Source of the DNA: Alkalihalophilus pseudofirmus
GTDB lineage: Bacteria; Bacillota; Bacilli; Bacillales; Bacillaceae_D
DNA length: 64,000 nt
Direction: 5' to 3'
Assembly (NCBI RefSeq): GCF_029094545.1
Contig: NZ_CP117835.1
Span: 1,220,001-1,284,000 of the forward strand
This document shows, one piece after another, positions 35,212 to 44,312 of the stretch. The notes beneath the pieces were generated by a model. The model worked only from the letters and a program-made list of their open reading frames with translations. It did not search any database and was not told where the DNA came from. Numbering within the stretch: position 1 is the stretch's first letter; each line of letters begins with the position of its first letter. Made by a program: the position numbers and the translations under genes.

Positions 35212-35649
35212 ATGGATGTCGGACGGATTGCTCGTACAGGGCTTGGTAAGATTGAACCGAAAAAACAGGAACCATCAGCTAAAATTTCCTTTCAAGAAGT
35301 AATGGGGAAACAGCGTGATGAGAAAGCATACGAGAAGTTATCTCAATTAATGCAGAAAATTGATGATCAAGGAAAAGTTCTTGCTGAATCAAGAACGGTT
35401 GAAGAGCTTCGTAAATATAAGCAGCTTGTCAAAGAATTTATGGAAGATGCTGTTCAATTTGGATTAAGCCTTGAAGAGAGAAGGGGCTTTAATCGCAGGG
35501 GACGTACGAAGATCTACAAGATTGTACAAGAAGTCGATCGTAAACTGCTGGATTTAACCGATGCAGTACTTGAAAAAGAGAAAAAAGGCTTGCAGATTCT
35601 TGATATGGTTGGAGAAATCAAAGGGCTGCTCGTTAATATTTATGCGTAA
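35212..35649 (+). CDS. YaaR family (DUF327) protein
   Basis: 145 residues, YaaR/DUF327 family: a charged N-terminus, then a helical bundle with RKYKQLVKEFMEDAVQFGLS and RTKIYKIVQEVDRKLLDLTD. In several bacilli it accompanies flagellin genes, as here, 110 bases after hag but behind a terminator. Function unknown, soluble. SD GGTGAG ahead of the ATG. Confidence 0.85.
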   Translation: MDVGRIARTGLGKIEPKKQEPSAKISFQEVMGKQRDEKAYEKLSQLMQKIDDQGKVLAESRTVEELRKYKQLVKEFMEDAVQFGLSLEERRGFNRRGRTKIYKIVQEVDRKLLDLTDAVLEKEKKGLQILDMVGEIKGLLVNIYA

Positions 35650-35653
35650 AACA

Positions 35654-35682
35654 AAGACCTGTGAAAATGACTCACAGGTCTT
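35654..35682. terminator. Bidirectional terminator between yaaR-like and the CPBP gene
   Basis: 11-bp stem AAGACCTGTGA / TCACAGGTCTT with a 7-base loop. Confidence 0.85.
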
Positions 35683-35685
35683 ATG

Positions 35686-36303
35686 TTATAACAACGGGAA
35701 CAGCAATAATAAGAATAAATCAAATACCAAGTGAGAAATAATCGCGATCCATAGATTTCGTGTCTTCACATAGATATAAGACCAGATAAAACCAGCTATG
35801 AGAGCTGCTAACACTAATAAAATGCTTCCTGCAAATACATGAGCGAATGCATACAGCCCCGTTCCAAACAGTGCAGCTTTCAGGGGAGTATATCGGTTTA
35901 AAAACCGTTTCACGATAAATCCGCGCCAAAACCATTCTTCACCAGGAATAATAATTAAAAATAACCATACATAATGAATGGCAGCAGTAGGCTGGACAAG
36001 AGTATATAGTGCATGGAGCTGTTCCATTAAAGGCAGGCCGGTAACCTCGATCATCCATTTACCAAATGCAAACAATAAATAAAGCAGAATGCCACTTAGT
36101 ATACCTGTGAGCCAGCCGTTAAAGGTGATAGCCCTCACATCCATTTGGATACAAGAGAAGGCATAGATGGTTAAAATAAATAATGATAACGGGAACAAAA
36201 CCCAAAAATCAATCGGCTGCCAATAAAAACTAATGGCAAGAAAAATCACAGCTAATCCATAACCAAATGGTGTAGACTTTAATATGTTGTGGTTCAAGTT
36301 CAT
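35686..36303 (-). CDS. CPBP family intramembrane glutamic endopeptidase
   Basis: About 205 residues, seven or so helices, ABI/CAAX-prenyl-protease family. Motif 1 is PGEEWFWRGFI (EE-x-x-x-R), motif 2 is FAHVF and motif 3 is SHLVFD; the Glu and His residues are the catalytic ones. Substrate unknown; relatives act in bacteriocin self-immunity or membrane protein cleavage. Start uncertain: AAGGA touches the ATG at 36303; a TTG at 36297 has better spacing (6 bases), and one at 36315 is also possible. Confidence 0.85.
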   Translation of the reverse strand: MNLNHNILKSTPFGYGLAVIFLAISFYWQPIDFWVLFPLSLFILTIYAFSCIQMDVRAITFNGWLTGILSGILLYLLFAFGKWMIEVTGLPLMEQLHALYTLVQPTAAIHYVWLFLIIIPGEEWFWRGFIVKRFLNRYTPLKAALFGTGLYAFAHVFAGSILLVLAALIAGFIWSYIYVKTRNLWIAIISHLVFDLFLLLLFPLL

Positions 36304-36385
36304 TCCTTCTTTCAAAAGCAGTTTTGTTGATATACTCAGCTTACATTGATTATACTAAATCATACTTAATGAAGGAGTGATGTAG

Positions 36386-36820
36386 GTGGATACGTATATT
36401 TTTACATATGAAACGACAGTTGATGCTCCTATCGAAGAGGTATGGTCTTTTTTTCATACAGCTGAAAATCTAGTTAAAATCACTTCATTTCCAACGATTA
36501 CATTGCACTCTGATCCAGAAACAAGAGAAGGGAATACAATTCGGATGAAAATGGGGCTCGGACCTGTAAAGGCCGATTGGCATTCATACATTCAAGAAGT
36601 GAAGCCTCATGAATATTTCGTAGATGTGGGTGTGAAGCTTCCTTATCCTCTTAAATCATGGCGGCATACACATTCATTTGTAAAAAGAGAGGATTCCACG
36701 GTGATGAAGGACTTGGTTGAAATTCAATCACCCTTGCCAACTTCTATCCTAAGACCGGCTCTTCATGGGATGTTCCGCGGGAGAGCAGATGCAGTTCGCC
36801 GCCATTTCAATCGGCTGTGA
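36386..36820 (+). CDS. SRPBCC family protein (START/Bet v1-like)
   Basis: 144 residues with the SRPBCC helix-grip fold: VDAPIEEVWSFFHTAENLVKIT at the N-terminus, a beta-sheet core, and a long C-terminal helix (GMFRGRADAVRRHFNRL). Such proteins carry hydrophobic ligands; the one for this member is unknown. GTG start at 36386 with GGAG 8 bases ahead. Confidence 0.85.
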   Translation: MDTYIFTYETTVDAPIEEVWSFFHTAENLVKITSFPTITLHSDPETREGNTIRMKMGLGPVKADWHSYIQEVKPHEYFVDVGVKLPYPLKSWRHTHSFVKREDSTVMKDLVEIQSPLPTSILRPALHGMFRGRADAVRRHFNRL

Positions 36821-36864
36821 TCTTACTTCAGCCCGCAGTTAAGGCTGCTTTTGTATCTTTTTAG

Positions 36865-37031
36865 CTGCTATATGCGTCAGTTAGTTAAGCAATTGCGTAG
36901 GTCCAACTGCTATATGCTTCGCTTCACGGCTCAATTGCGCCCATCCATGTTTATTGCGCCTATTCAGTCTAGTAATGCGTCACTGCTATGCTGAATTGTA
37001 TTCTTTCAGAGTATTATTGCGTCACTCTCAA
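36865..37031. repeat. Degenerate short tandem repeats with recurring TTGCG(T/C)C words
   Basis: Two imperfect 42-bp units stand head to tail (36865-36906 and 36907-36948), each of form CTGCTATATGC-x(18)-AATTGCG; a third, decayed copy starts at 36983. The words ATTGCGCC and ATTGCGTC recur at 36953 and 37015. The rest of this 300-base gap before the NamA terminator holds no gene that I can support. Confidence 0.45.
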
Positions 37032-37093
37032 CCAACATCGCATCGCTCCCAATCGCCCACCACACTCGCACGCAACCATATAATCATCAAAAC

Positions 37094-37121
37094 AAAAGGC
37101 TGCCCGCATAGGCAGCCTTTT
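37094..37121 (-). terminator. Terminator of namA
   Basis: Perfect 11-bp stem AAAAGGCTGCC / GGCAGCCTTTT with a 6-base loop; works in both directions. Confidence 0.88.
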
Positions 37122-37124
37122 CTC

Positions 37125-38153
37125 TTAGTTCCAGCCTCGTTCATATGGGGTTGGAGCTTCAATTTTTGTATTTAATTCAAGTGCTGCCTGGCGTGGCCAG
37201 TACGGGTTTCGGAGTAATTCACGACCGATAAAGATGAGGTCGGCTCGTTCGTTTCGTAAAATTTCTTCTGCTTGCAGTCCTGATGTAATCATTCCTACAG
37301 CTCCTGTTGCAATTCCTGCTTCGCGTCTTATTGTTTCTGCAAATTTCACCTGATAGCCAGGGTAAACGGGGATAGCAGCCGGTACGACAGCACCAGAGCT
37401 TGTGTCAATTAAATCGACACCTTGCTCTTTTAGCCATGCAGACAGCTGAATGAAATCATCCATCGTGTTGCCGCCGTCAGCATACTCGCAAGCTGAGAGG
37501 CGGACGAATAGCGGGCCAGTCCAAACCGTCTTTACTTCATCGACAATTTTTTTCAAGAAGACGTATCTTGCTTCTAGTGAACCGCCATATTCATCGTTCC
37601 GTTTATTTGTTAATGGCGAGAGAAATTCATTAATTAAGTACCCGTGTGCACCATGCAGCTCAATTACATCAAAGCCTGCTTCTTGCGCACGAACGGCACC
37701 TTGTTTAAAGGCTTCAATCGTCTCTTCAATTTGAGACGTGGTCATCTCAACAGGAGTGCGCATTTCCTCGTTAAAAGCTAAAGCTGAAGGGGCAAAAATA
37801 TCTCCTTCAACCATTGATTTACGTCCAGCGTGAGCAAGCTGTATCGCAGCTTTTGCTCCGTGTGCTTGAATTCGCTCGACTACTTCTTTTAACCCTTCAA
37901 CATGAGCATCTTCCCATATTCCGAGGTCTTGATCTGAGATACGGCCTTGAGGATCTACTGCCGTTGCTTCTATCATGACAAGACCAGCTTGACCGATTGC
38001 TCTTGCTTCATAATGAGCAAGGTGAAAAGGACGTGTCTTGCCATCTTTTGTATCACTTGAGTACATGCACATAGGTGACATGACAATTCTATTTTTTATT
38101 TCAACGTCTTTTATTTTATATGGCGAAAAAAGCATACGGTTCAACGACATCAT
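37125..38153 (-). CDS. namA: NADPH dehydrogenase NamA (old yellow enzyme family, YqjM-type)
   Basis: FMN-dependent ene-reductase, 342 residues. It aligns along its full length with B. subtilis Yqj[10 protein letters not shown] (Cys29 and Tyr31 equal Cys26 and Tyr28 there), [22 protein letters not shown] (the His pair), PLFVRLSA and the C-terminal YERGW whose Arg reaches into the neighbour subunit. SD AAGGAG touches the first ATG; the TTG at 38144 has a better spacing and matches the usual N-terminus, so the real start may be there. Cytoplasmic, probably a detoxification enzyme. Confidence 0.93.
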   Translation of the reverse strand: MMSLNRMLFSPYKIKDVEIKNRIVMSPMCMYSSDTKDGKTRPFHLAHYEARAIGQAGLVMIEATAVDPQGRISDQDLGIWEDAHVEGLKEVVERIQAHGAKAAIQLAHAGRKSMVEGDIFAPSALAFNEEMRTPVEMTTSQIEETIEAFKQGAVRAQEAGFDVIELHGAHGYLINEFLSPLTNKRNDEYGGSLEARYVFLKKIVDEVKTVWTGPLFVRLSACEYADGGNTMDDFIQLSAWLKEQGVDLIDTSSGAVVPAAIPVYPGYQVKFAETIRREAGIATGAVGMITSGLQAEEILRNERADLIFIGRELLRNPYWPRQAALELNTKIEAPTPYERGWN

Positions 38154-38195
38154 CTCCTTATACTCTTGCTGCTGACTTATAAGTTAGTACTTTGT

Positions 38196-38645
38196 TTAAT
38201 TGGCTTCTACTTGATGCAGGTATTTACTAACCAAGGCCAAGATTGAACGTCTAGTTAATAGGGCAATAAACGAATCGTCTTCATCAAGGACGCATATAAA
38301 AGGGTGATTAATGACAAGGGTAAGTGCCTTGGCGAACGTTTCATCTATGTAGATTGTAGGGACTTCGTTATCCATTACATCACCGACGCTTTTTTCAGAC
38401 AATCGGTCCATTTCAATTTGCTCAAGGCCTAATAGTGAATCTAAGATTAATGATTTACTAATCAATCCATGTAATTTAAAGGAAGGATCAAGTACTGGGA
38501 TCGCAGTATAACCGGATTTAATAAGAACAAGAAGGGCATGTTCTAGCGGGTTTGCTAAATGAACGTGAGCCACTTTTTCACTGGGAATAAGCATATCGAA
38601 AATTTCGGGTTCTGACAGCGGCTTATTTTTTAAATGCTGGATCAT
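38196..38645 (-). CDS. darB: Cyclic-di-AMP-binding CBS domain protein (DarB/CbpB)
   Basis: 149 residues, two CBS domains. It aligns with B. subtilis YkuL/DarB (EHALLVL, SGYTAIPVLDPSFKLHGLIS, NHPFICVLDEDD, TRRSIL). DarB binds c-di-AMP and, unliganded, activates (p)ppGpp synthetase Rel and pyruvate carboxylase. Start is the ATG at 38645; GTG at 38654 is in frame but lies in the purine-rich site. Monocistronic, downstream of nothing obvious. Confidence 0.88.
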   Translation of the reverse strand: MIQHLKNKPLSEPEIFDMLIPSEKVAHVHLANPLEHALLVLIKSGYTAIPVLDPSFKLHGLISKSLILDSLLGLEQIEMDRLSEKSVGDVMDNEVPTIYIDETFAKALTLVINHPFICVLDEDDSFIALLTRRSILALVSKYLHQVEAN

Positions 38646-38805
38646 CTTAATCACTTCTTTATCTAAGATTTGGAAAACATCACATCTCTTCTATCCTACA
38701 AGTGAAGGTGGATTATTGTCAACGGAACTGCCTGATTAAAACACTTTTATAAAGTATGAGCATCTACGGTTCAGGTCAAACTAAGATATAAAAAAGGTGA
38801 GATGT

Positions 38806-39057
38806 ATGCATACAAAACAAACGGTAAGGTACATATGCGAGATTTACTCTTCAGGTAATGAGTATTTCTATAAAAGAGAGCTAATTACGCATGATAGTTG
38901 GGACAATATTGAATCATTAAGCTGGTCTGCACCTAGACCGATCTCTAAAAGTACTTTTATGAAAAGAAAAAAAGAAGGATATAAAACGGAAATTGAAAGA
39001 GTAGACAGACCTCCTGCCAAAGTGATTGCTTTTCCTGTAATGCCTTCCCGCGATTGA
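38806..39057 (+). CDS. Hypothetical small protein
   Basis: 83 residues from the ATG at 38806 (AAAAGGTGA 5 bases ahead; the GTG at 38797 sits in that site). Basic, one long beta or mixed segment then a helix, no signal, one Cys. No family recognised. Nothing else in the 175 bases that follow until the DUF4097 gene, and no terminator is obvious. Confidence 0.6.
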   Translation: MHTKQTVRYICEIYSSGNEYFYKRELITHDSWDNIESLSWSAPRPISKSTFMKRKKEGYKTEIERVDRPPAKVIAFPVMPSRD

Positions 39058-39262
39058 TGAAGAATACGTGAACAAATCGTGAAAAATCGCATCAAATTAT
39101 CCCTGCAGACCGAGTCTTAATAATGACTTATTATCCTGAATCGGCTACACTATACAGAGCAGAGTTCAATATTCGATTGAAAAAGTCAGCTCACATAGAT
39201 ATCAACTGATTCATTATGAGAGCAGGGTATAGATGATTGGAATGATTGGAGCGATTAGGAAA

Positions 39263-40036
39263 ATGAAGAAAAAAATGAGTGCATTTCTTGGCGTTATAGC
39301 AGCGGGGTTTCTGCTTGCCGGTTGTAACTTAGTCACATTTGTAGAAGAAGAAACACTAACTCTCCCGCTAGCCGAACATGAGCTGCTTGAGGTGGTACAT
39401 GAAGAAGGAGAAGTAACGATAACGGGAGAAGAAGGACTTGAAGACATTATAGTCGAAGTGAAATACGAGGTTCTAGGTGAAGAGTTAGAGGAAGCCGAGA
39501 GCTTCTACCGAGCGAATACGGCAGTATCGCTTGAAAGCGCGGGGGAAGCAGCTAAATTAATTACTTCCATCAAAAGAGGTTCAAATCAAGAGCAAGCAAA
39601 TATCCATTTAGATATTAAAGTGCCAGAGGACCTTCCAATCGTTTACCGACAGAAAGAGGGAGGATTTGAAGCCTCAAACCTATCTGGAGATATCAAGGTT
39701 CAGCACGGGCGAGGTGCACTAGCTATGAATGATATTAGCGGTGATATTACGCTGACAGATGGTGCAGGAGCAGCTTCTTTTGAACGGATCACAGGTCAGC
39801 TGCAACTAAACATCAATGCAGGGGCTACCACTATCTCAGATTCTAATGGAACGGTATTATTTACAGCTGGTTCAGGGGACGTAACGATTTCTGATCATAA
39901 CGGGGACATTACTCTAAGGAGTGGCAATGGGGATGTAGCCATTAATAATATTGATGGAAATGTAACCATATTAGAGTCTAAAGGCGGTAATTTTGAGATT
40001 GAGGGTGTCACAGGAGAAGTAAAAACGCCTGAATAA
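39263..40036 (+). CDS. DUF4097-like lipoprotein (beta-helix)
   Basis: 257 residues from the ATG at 39263; the frame is open from another ATG at 39233. Signal peptide with lipobox LLAGC (Cys21). The mature part has a strand-rich region then repeats of the form SGD(I/V)T(I/L)-x(n)-G-x-A/D (for example GSGDVTISDHNGDITLRSG), which is typical of DUF4097 beta-helix domains. Function unknown, surface-anchored. TTGGAGCGATTAGG stands ahead. Confidence 0.8.
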   Translation: MKKKMSAFLGVIAAGFLLAGCNLVTFVEEETLTLPLAEHELLEVVHEEGEVTITGEEGLEDIIVEVKYEVLGEELEEAESFYRANTAVSLESAGEAAKLITSIKRGSNQEQANIHLDIKVPEDLPIVYRQKEGGFEASNLSGDIKVQHGRGALAMNDISGDITLTDGAGAASFERITGQLQLNINAGATTISDSNGTVLFTAGSGDVTISDHNGDITLRSGNGDVAINNIDGNVTILESKGGNFEIEGVTGEVKTPE

Positions 40037-40060
40037 AATAATGATTAATTTATCAATAGA

Positions 40061-40085
40061 AAGTCGCTAAATGCGGCTTTTTTAT
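40061..40085 (+). terminator. Terminator after the DUF4097-like gene
   Basis: AAGTCGC / GCGGCTT stem (one wobble), 5-base loop and T6. Confidence 0.75.
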
Positions 40086-40145
40086 TTTGTGGAAATTTCA
40101 GGATGAGAATTAGTGCCCAATTTTTCAAAAAAGTTAGAAGGATCA

Positions 40146-40174
40146 TTGACAATTTGGAGATAGATGGATAGAAT
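40146..40174 (+). promoter_or_regulatory. SigmaA promoter of the sulfate-assimilation operon
   Basis: TTGACA, 17 bases, TAGAAT, a very good match, about 72 bases before yezD. An inverted repeat TAATTC-x(15)-GAATTA (40188-40214) lies at the start of the transcript and could be an operator for a sulfur regulator such as CymR; the second part is inference. Confidence 0.7.
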
Positions 40175-40245
40175 ACTATTAAACTAATAATTCATATCAA
40201 ATTACAAGGAATTAAACTTCTCCTAATGTAAAAGAGGAGGTCAAT

Positions 40246-40389
40246 ATGAGTAAACAAACAGAGTGGGAGCTTCTTTCAGAACGATTACAAGCCATGCTGA
40301 AAAACTTACAATACGGATCAGTGACGATTGTGGTACAGGATGGAAAAATTGTTCAACTTGAAAAAAATGAAAAACAACGATTGAAATAG
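40246..40389 (+). CDS. yezD: YezD family (DUF2292) small protein
   Basis: 47 residues with the YezD pattern NLQYGSVTIVVQDGKIVQLE-K-x-E. AGAGGAGG stands 5-8 bases ahead of the ATG. YezD-type genes are regularly found at the head of cysteine/sulfate operons, as here, 86 bases before cysH; function unknown. A terminator hairpin separates it from cysH. Confidence 0.82.
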   Translation: MSKQTEWELLSERLQAMLKNLQYGSVTIVVQDGKIVQLEKNEKQRLK

Positions 40390-40412
40390 CTAGCTGACTA
40401 GACAAACTAGAG

Positions 40413-40453
40413 GCGGCATTCAAAAGGGAAACCCTTTTTGAATGCCGCTTTTT
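40413..40453 (+). terminator. Terminator/attenuator between yezD and cysH
   Basis: A long stem (GCGGCATTCAAAA...GGG / CCC...TTTTTGAATGCCGC) with a 3-base loop and T5, directly before the cysH ribosome site. It would let yezD be read alone or attenuate the cys genes. Confidence 0.85.
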
Positions 40454-40475
40454 CCATCTAAAAGGAGGGACAATA

Positions 40476-41204
40476 ATGGAGGTCACATATCAATCCTTAC
40501 ATGAACAGGATTATAAAAGCCTAAACGACCAATTGAAAAATAAAGACAGCTTAGATGTTTTAAAGTGGGCCTATCAAACATTTGGGGATGAATTAGTCTA
40601 CTCCTGCAGTTTCGGTGCGGAAGGTATGGTTTTGATTGATCTTATTTCAAAGGTTAAAAAGGATGCAAAGATTGTCTTTTTGGATACCGATTTTCATTTT
40701 AAAGAAACGTATGAATTGATAGAGCAGGTGAAAAAGAAGTATCCGACACTTACGATTGAATTAAAGAAGCCGTCTTTAACCCCAGTTGAACAGTCGGAAA
40801 TACATGGAGATGAGCTATGGAAAACGAATCCAGATCTATGCTGCCAGCTGCGCAAGCTTACTCCTCTTGAATCAGTTTTAAGCGAACATCAAGCATGGAT
40901 TTCAGGATTGAGGCGAGAGCAGTCTCCTACCCGAGCAAATACGCAGTTTATAAACAAAGATCAACGTTTTCAATCGATTAAAGTTTGCCCGTTAATTCAT
41001 TGGACGGAAGAAGAAATTTGGATGTACATCAAACTCCATAAGCTGCCTTATAACACGCTTCACGATCAGAATTTTCCGAGTATTGGCTGTGAATTCTGTA
41101 CGAAGCCTGTTCAACCTGGTGAGGACCCAAGAAGCGGTAGGTGGGCAGGCTCGGCCAAAACGGAATGCGGCTTACATTTAGGTGACAAACAAAAAAATAA
41201 TTAA
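40476..41204 (+). CDS. cysH: Phosphoadenylyl-/adenylyl-sulfate reductase CysH
   Basis: 242 residues; reduces (P)APS to sulfite in assimilation. Has the iron-sulfur cysteine pairs (LCCQLRK and CEFCTKP), so it can use APS, and the catalytic ECGLHLG at the C-terminus. N-terminal VYSCSFGAEGMV and SGLRREQSPTRA loops bind the nucleotide. AAAGGAGGG before the ATG. First large gene of the cys operon; it is followed by sat after 19 bases. Confidence 0.94.
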   Translation: MEVTYQSLHEQDYKSLNDQLKNKDSLDVLKWAYQTFGDELVYSCSFGAEGMVLIDLISKVKKDAKIVFLDTDFHFKETYELIEQVKKKYPTLTIELKKPSLTPVEQSEIHGDELWKTNPDLCCQLRKLTPLESVLSEHQAWISGLRREQSPTRANTQFINKDQRFQSIKVCPLIHWTEEEIWMYIKLHKLPYNTLHDQNFPSIGCEFCTKPVQPGEDPRSGRWAGSAKTECGLHLGDKQKNN

Positions 41205-41223
41205 TTTAATGGAGGAATAAATC

Positions 41224-42369
41224 ATGTCAACAATCAAACCACATGGCGGAACTCTAATAAACCGGTATAAACCGGATACAGCACTTGATGCAATCTCAAA
41301 GGAAATTGAGCTGGACTCGTTTGCATTATCTGACCTGGAACTAATTGGGATTGGAGCGTTCAGTCCTTTAACAGGCTTTTTAGGGAAAGAAGACTACTTA
41401 TCTGTTGTAGAGAACATGAGATTAAAAGACGGAACGGTATGGAGTATTCCGGTTACATTGCCGGTTACAGAAGAGAAGGCAAGTGAGCTTTCGGTCGGAG
41501 AGAAAGTTAAATTAACGTTTGAAGGGGAGGTATACGGTGCGATTGAGGTTCAGGAAATCTATGAACCTGATAAAGAAAGAGAGGCAGAGCAGGTTTATCG
41601 TACCTCAGATCTTGCTCATCCTGGAGTAGCTAAGCTCCTAGATCGTCCAAATGTATATGTAGCGGGTCCGATTACATTGGTAAAACGGGTAGAACGAGGA
41701 CGTTTTCAATCTTATCATTTAGACCCAGTGGAAACACGTCAAACCTTTACAGATCTAGGTTGGAAGAAAGTCGTTGGTTTTCAAACGAGAAACCCGGTAC
41801 ACCGTGCCCATGAGTATATTCAAAAAACAGCATTAGAAATTGTAGACGGCTTATTTTTGAATCCTTTAGTCGGAGATACAAAGGCTGACGATATCCCTGC
41901 GGATGTAAGGATGGAAAGTTATGAAGTTTTACTTGATAAATATTATCCAAAAGACCGTGTCTTCCTAGCAGTATTTCCAGCTGCAATGAGATATGCAGGA
42001 CCGCGTGAAGCTATATTCCATGCGCTTGTTCGTAAAAACTATGGCTGCACTCACTTTATCGTAGGCAGAGACCATGCGGGTGTGGGTGATTATTACGGTA
42101 CCTATGATGCTCAGTTGATTTTTGGAAACTTTACTGAAGATGAGCTTGGAATCACACCATTATTTTTTGAGCATAGCTTTTATTGCAAGGCATGCGGAAA
42201 CATGGCTTCCACAAAAACTTGCCCGCATGGGAAAGAAGATCATGTTATCCTCTCAGGCACAAAGGTTCGTGAAATGCTTAGTAACGGAATCACTCCACCG
42301 CCTGAGTTTAGTCGAAAAGAGGTCATTGAAGTCTTAATTAAAGGCATGCAGAAAAGTGTTCATGCTTAA
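41224..42369 (+). CDS. sat: Sulfate adenylyltransferase
   Basis: 381 residues, homomeric ATP sulfurylase that makes APS from sulfate. Diagnostic stretches: [29 protein letters not shown], and the C-terminal [12 protein letters not shown] / THFIVGR region. ATG at 41224 after GGAGGAATAAATC. In B. subtilis cysP comes before sat; here sat comes first. Confidence 0.95.
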   Translation: MSTIKPHGGTLINRYKPDTALDAISKEIELDSFALSDLELIGIGAFSPLTGFLGKEDYLSVVENMRLKDGTVWSIPVTLPVTEEKASELSVGEKVKLTFEGEVYGAIEVQEIYEPDKEREAEQVYRTSDLAHPGVAKLLDRPNVYVAGPITLVKRVERGRFQSYHLDPVETRQTFTDLGWKKVVGFQTRNPVHRAHEYIQKTALEIVDGLFLNPLVGDTKADDIPADVRMESYEVLLDKYYPKDRVFLAVFPAAMRYAGPREAIFHALVRKNYGCTHFIVGRDHAGVGDYYGTYDAQLIFGNFTEDELGITPLFFEHSFYCKACGNMASTKTCPHGKEDHVILSGTKVREMLSNGITPPPEFSRKEVIEVLIKGMQKSVHA

Positions 42370-42501
42370 TAGGTGAATGAAACGAGTGGTGGTATGACAA
42401 GGAATGATCAGTCGTCATAGTCTGAGGCGATGAAAGATTTACCTCAAACCGTTTTAGACCATCCTGCATGACACATTGAAAAAGAAAGTAGGCGAGCAGG
42501 C
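42370..42501. other. Non-coding stretch between sat and cysP
   Basis: 132 bases without a supported gene; no clear hairpin or promoter was recognised, and only an antisense open frame overlaps it. Confidence 0.4.
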
Positions 42502-43578
42502 ATGTTGACGATTGCAGCGTTTGCCATTGCATTTTTCTTCGCAATGAATATTGGAGCAAGTGGAACAGCAGCTGCTATGGGGCCAGCCTATGGCAGCGGC
42601 GCTGTACCGAATAAACGGATTGCGATGCTTCTTGTAGGAGTATTTGCATTCTTAGGGGCACTGGCCGGCGGTGAAGTAGTTCGGACGATCGGCAGCGGCA
42701 TCATTCCTGCTGATATTGTAGATGTTGAGTTAGTAATCATTATTTTAGCATCAGCATGCTTAACCTTATTTATCGCCAATTTACTAGGTATTCCATTATC
42801 AACAAGTGAAGTCGTAGTAGGGGCGATTGTTGGGGCGGGGATAGCTTATCAAGCTCTTTACTTCGATAAATTGTTAGTCATTGTATCATTTTGGGTGATT
42901 GTCCCGGTTGTCGCGTTTATAGTTGCCTACTTAGCCGGTCACCTTGTAAATAAAGCGGAAAAAAAGTGGCCGCTCTTAACGGGTAAAGGGAAGTGGAGAA
43001 AGCCATTAGTCATTCTATTAATTGTCTGCGGCTGCTTAGAAGCATTTGCAGCTGGCATGAATAATGTAGCCAATGCAGTTGGCCCTCTTGTTGGGGCAGG
43101 GTTGATTGATGTGAGGACAGCTGTATTATTTGGAGGGGCTTTTGTCGCCTTGGGAGCACTGCTTTTAGGTGGGAAGGTGCTTGAGACAAACGGAAAGAAG
43201 ATCACTAGACTCTCACTATTGCAAGGAAGCACGGTTTCCATTACAGGCGGCGGATTAGTCATTGTCGCGTCATTGTTCGGACTGCCGGTGCCACTTACTC
43301 AAGTGACGACTGGAGCCATTGTAGGAATTGGCACCGCTAAAAACGGGTTTAAGTTGTGGCAAAAAGGCATTTTGAAGCAAATTGCCAAAGTGTGGGTAGT
43401 ATCTCCGGTATTTTCTCTTGTGATGAGTTACGGATTGATTCTACTGTTTAGGCAAGCAGATTACTATACGTTTTTCGTTATCTTTAGTGTTTTCTTAGCA
43501 ACTATTGGTTCGATCAGCCTCTATATACAGGTGAAAACGGAACGAAGAACAACTTATGATGAGGGTGGAGGAATCTAA
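42502..43578 (+). CDS. cysP: Sulfate permease CysP (PiT family)
   Basis: 358 residues, about ten helices in two halves, each with a phosphate-permease-like motif: FFFAMNIGASGTAAAMGPAYG and AFAAGMNNVANAVGPLVGAG. CysP of B. subtilis has this shape and imports sulfate. Same operon as cysH and cysC. Start site poor (GAGCAGGC just ahead). Confidence 0.88.
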   Translation: MLTIAAFAIAFFFAMNIGASGTAAAMGPAYGSGAVPNKRIAMLLVGVFAFLGALAGGEVVRTIGSGIIPADIVDVELVIIILASACLTLFIANLLGIPLSTSEVVVGAIVGAGIAYQALYFDKLLVIVSFWVIVPVVAFIVAYLAGHLVNKAEKKWPLLTGKGKWRKPLVILLIVCGCLEAFAAGMNNVANAVGPLVGAGLIDVRTAVLFGGAFVALGALLLGGKVLETNGKKITRLSLLQGSTVSITGGGLVIVASLFGLPVPLTQVTTGAIVGIGTAKNGFKLWQKGILKQIAKVWVVSPVFSLVMSYGLILLFRQADYYTFFVIFSVFLATIGSISLYIQVKTERRTTYDEGGGI

Positions 43579-43633
43579 TAGATCATCAGTTGGTTTATCC
43601 TTAAAACATAGTAAATAGATCAAATTAATTGGA

Positions 43634-44251
43634 GTGGTGTACAGGATGACTAATCAAAAAACTAACAATATCGTTTGGCATGAAGCAGCGATTACAAAAA
43701 AAGAACGTCAAAAAAAGAATGGACATCGCAGTGCCATATTGTGGTTTACCGGGCTGTCTGGAGCTGGAAAATCAACATTAGCAAATGCGCTTGAACAGGA
43801 ATTGTTTAAACGTGGATTAAGCAGTTATATCCTTGATGGAGATAATGTTCGACATGGTTTAAATAAAGGGTTGGGGTTTAGTGATGATGACCGGAAAGAG
43901 AACATTAGAAGAATTGGTGAAGTGGCAAAATTATTTGTAGATGCTGGCAGTATTGTCTGCACAGCCTTCATTTCTCCTTTTAAAGAAGATCGCAACAATG
44001 TTCGAGCGTTAGTTGAGGATGATGAGTTTATTGAGATTTATGTAAAAGCCTCTCTTGAAACATGTGAATCTCGTGACCCGAAAGGCTTATACAAAAAAGC
44101 ACGTACTGGAGAAATCCCTGAATTTACAGGAATTAGTTCCCCTTACGAAGAACCTGACCATCCAGAGCTGACGATTGACTCAGACTCTTTAAGTGTTGAG
44201 CAGTCCGTTGAGAAAATTACTTTGTACTTAGCAGATCGAGGCATTATTTAA
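43634..44251 (+). CDS. cysC: Adenylyl-sulfate kinase CysC
   Basis: 205 residues; phosphorylates APS to PAPS. Walker [11 protein letters not shown] at about 38-46, [27 protein letters not shown] and [10 protein letters not shown] are the family motifs. ATG shown by the track is preceded by GAGTGGTG; the MTNQKTNN start at 43649 is also possible. Last gene of the cys operon; strong terminator follows. Confidence 0.94.
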   Translation: MVYRMTNQKTNNIVWHEAAITKKERQKKNGHRSAILWFTGLSGAGKSTLANALEQELFKRGLSSYILDGDNVRHGLNKGLGFSDDDRKENIRRIGEVAKLFVDAGSIVCTAFISPFKEDRNNVRALVEDDEFIEIYVKASLETCESRDPKGLYKKARTGEIPEFTGISSPYEEPDHPELTIDSDSLSVEQSVEKITLYLADRGII

Positions 44252-44256
44252 GAAGA

Positions 44257-44305
44257 AAGAAACACGGTTCGAGCATCATTATGCTGCTCACCGTGTTTCT
44301 TTTTC
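44257..44305. terminator. Bidirectional terminator after cysC
   Basis: Stem AGAAACACGGT...ACCGTGTTTCT with an internal GAGCA/TGCTC pair and T-rich flanks. Confidence 0.85.
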
Positions 44306-44312
44306 GTCATGA

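Noticed and set aside
42338-42559. Minus-strand ORF across the sat-cysP gap
   Set aside because: Overlaps both real genes and has no recognisable family; it is probably a shadow.
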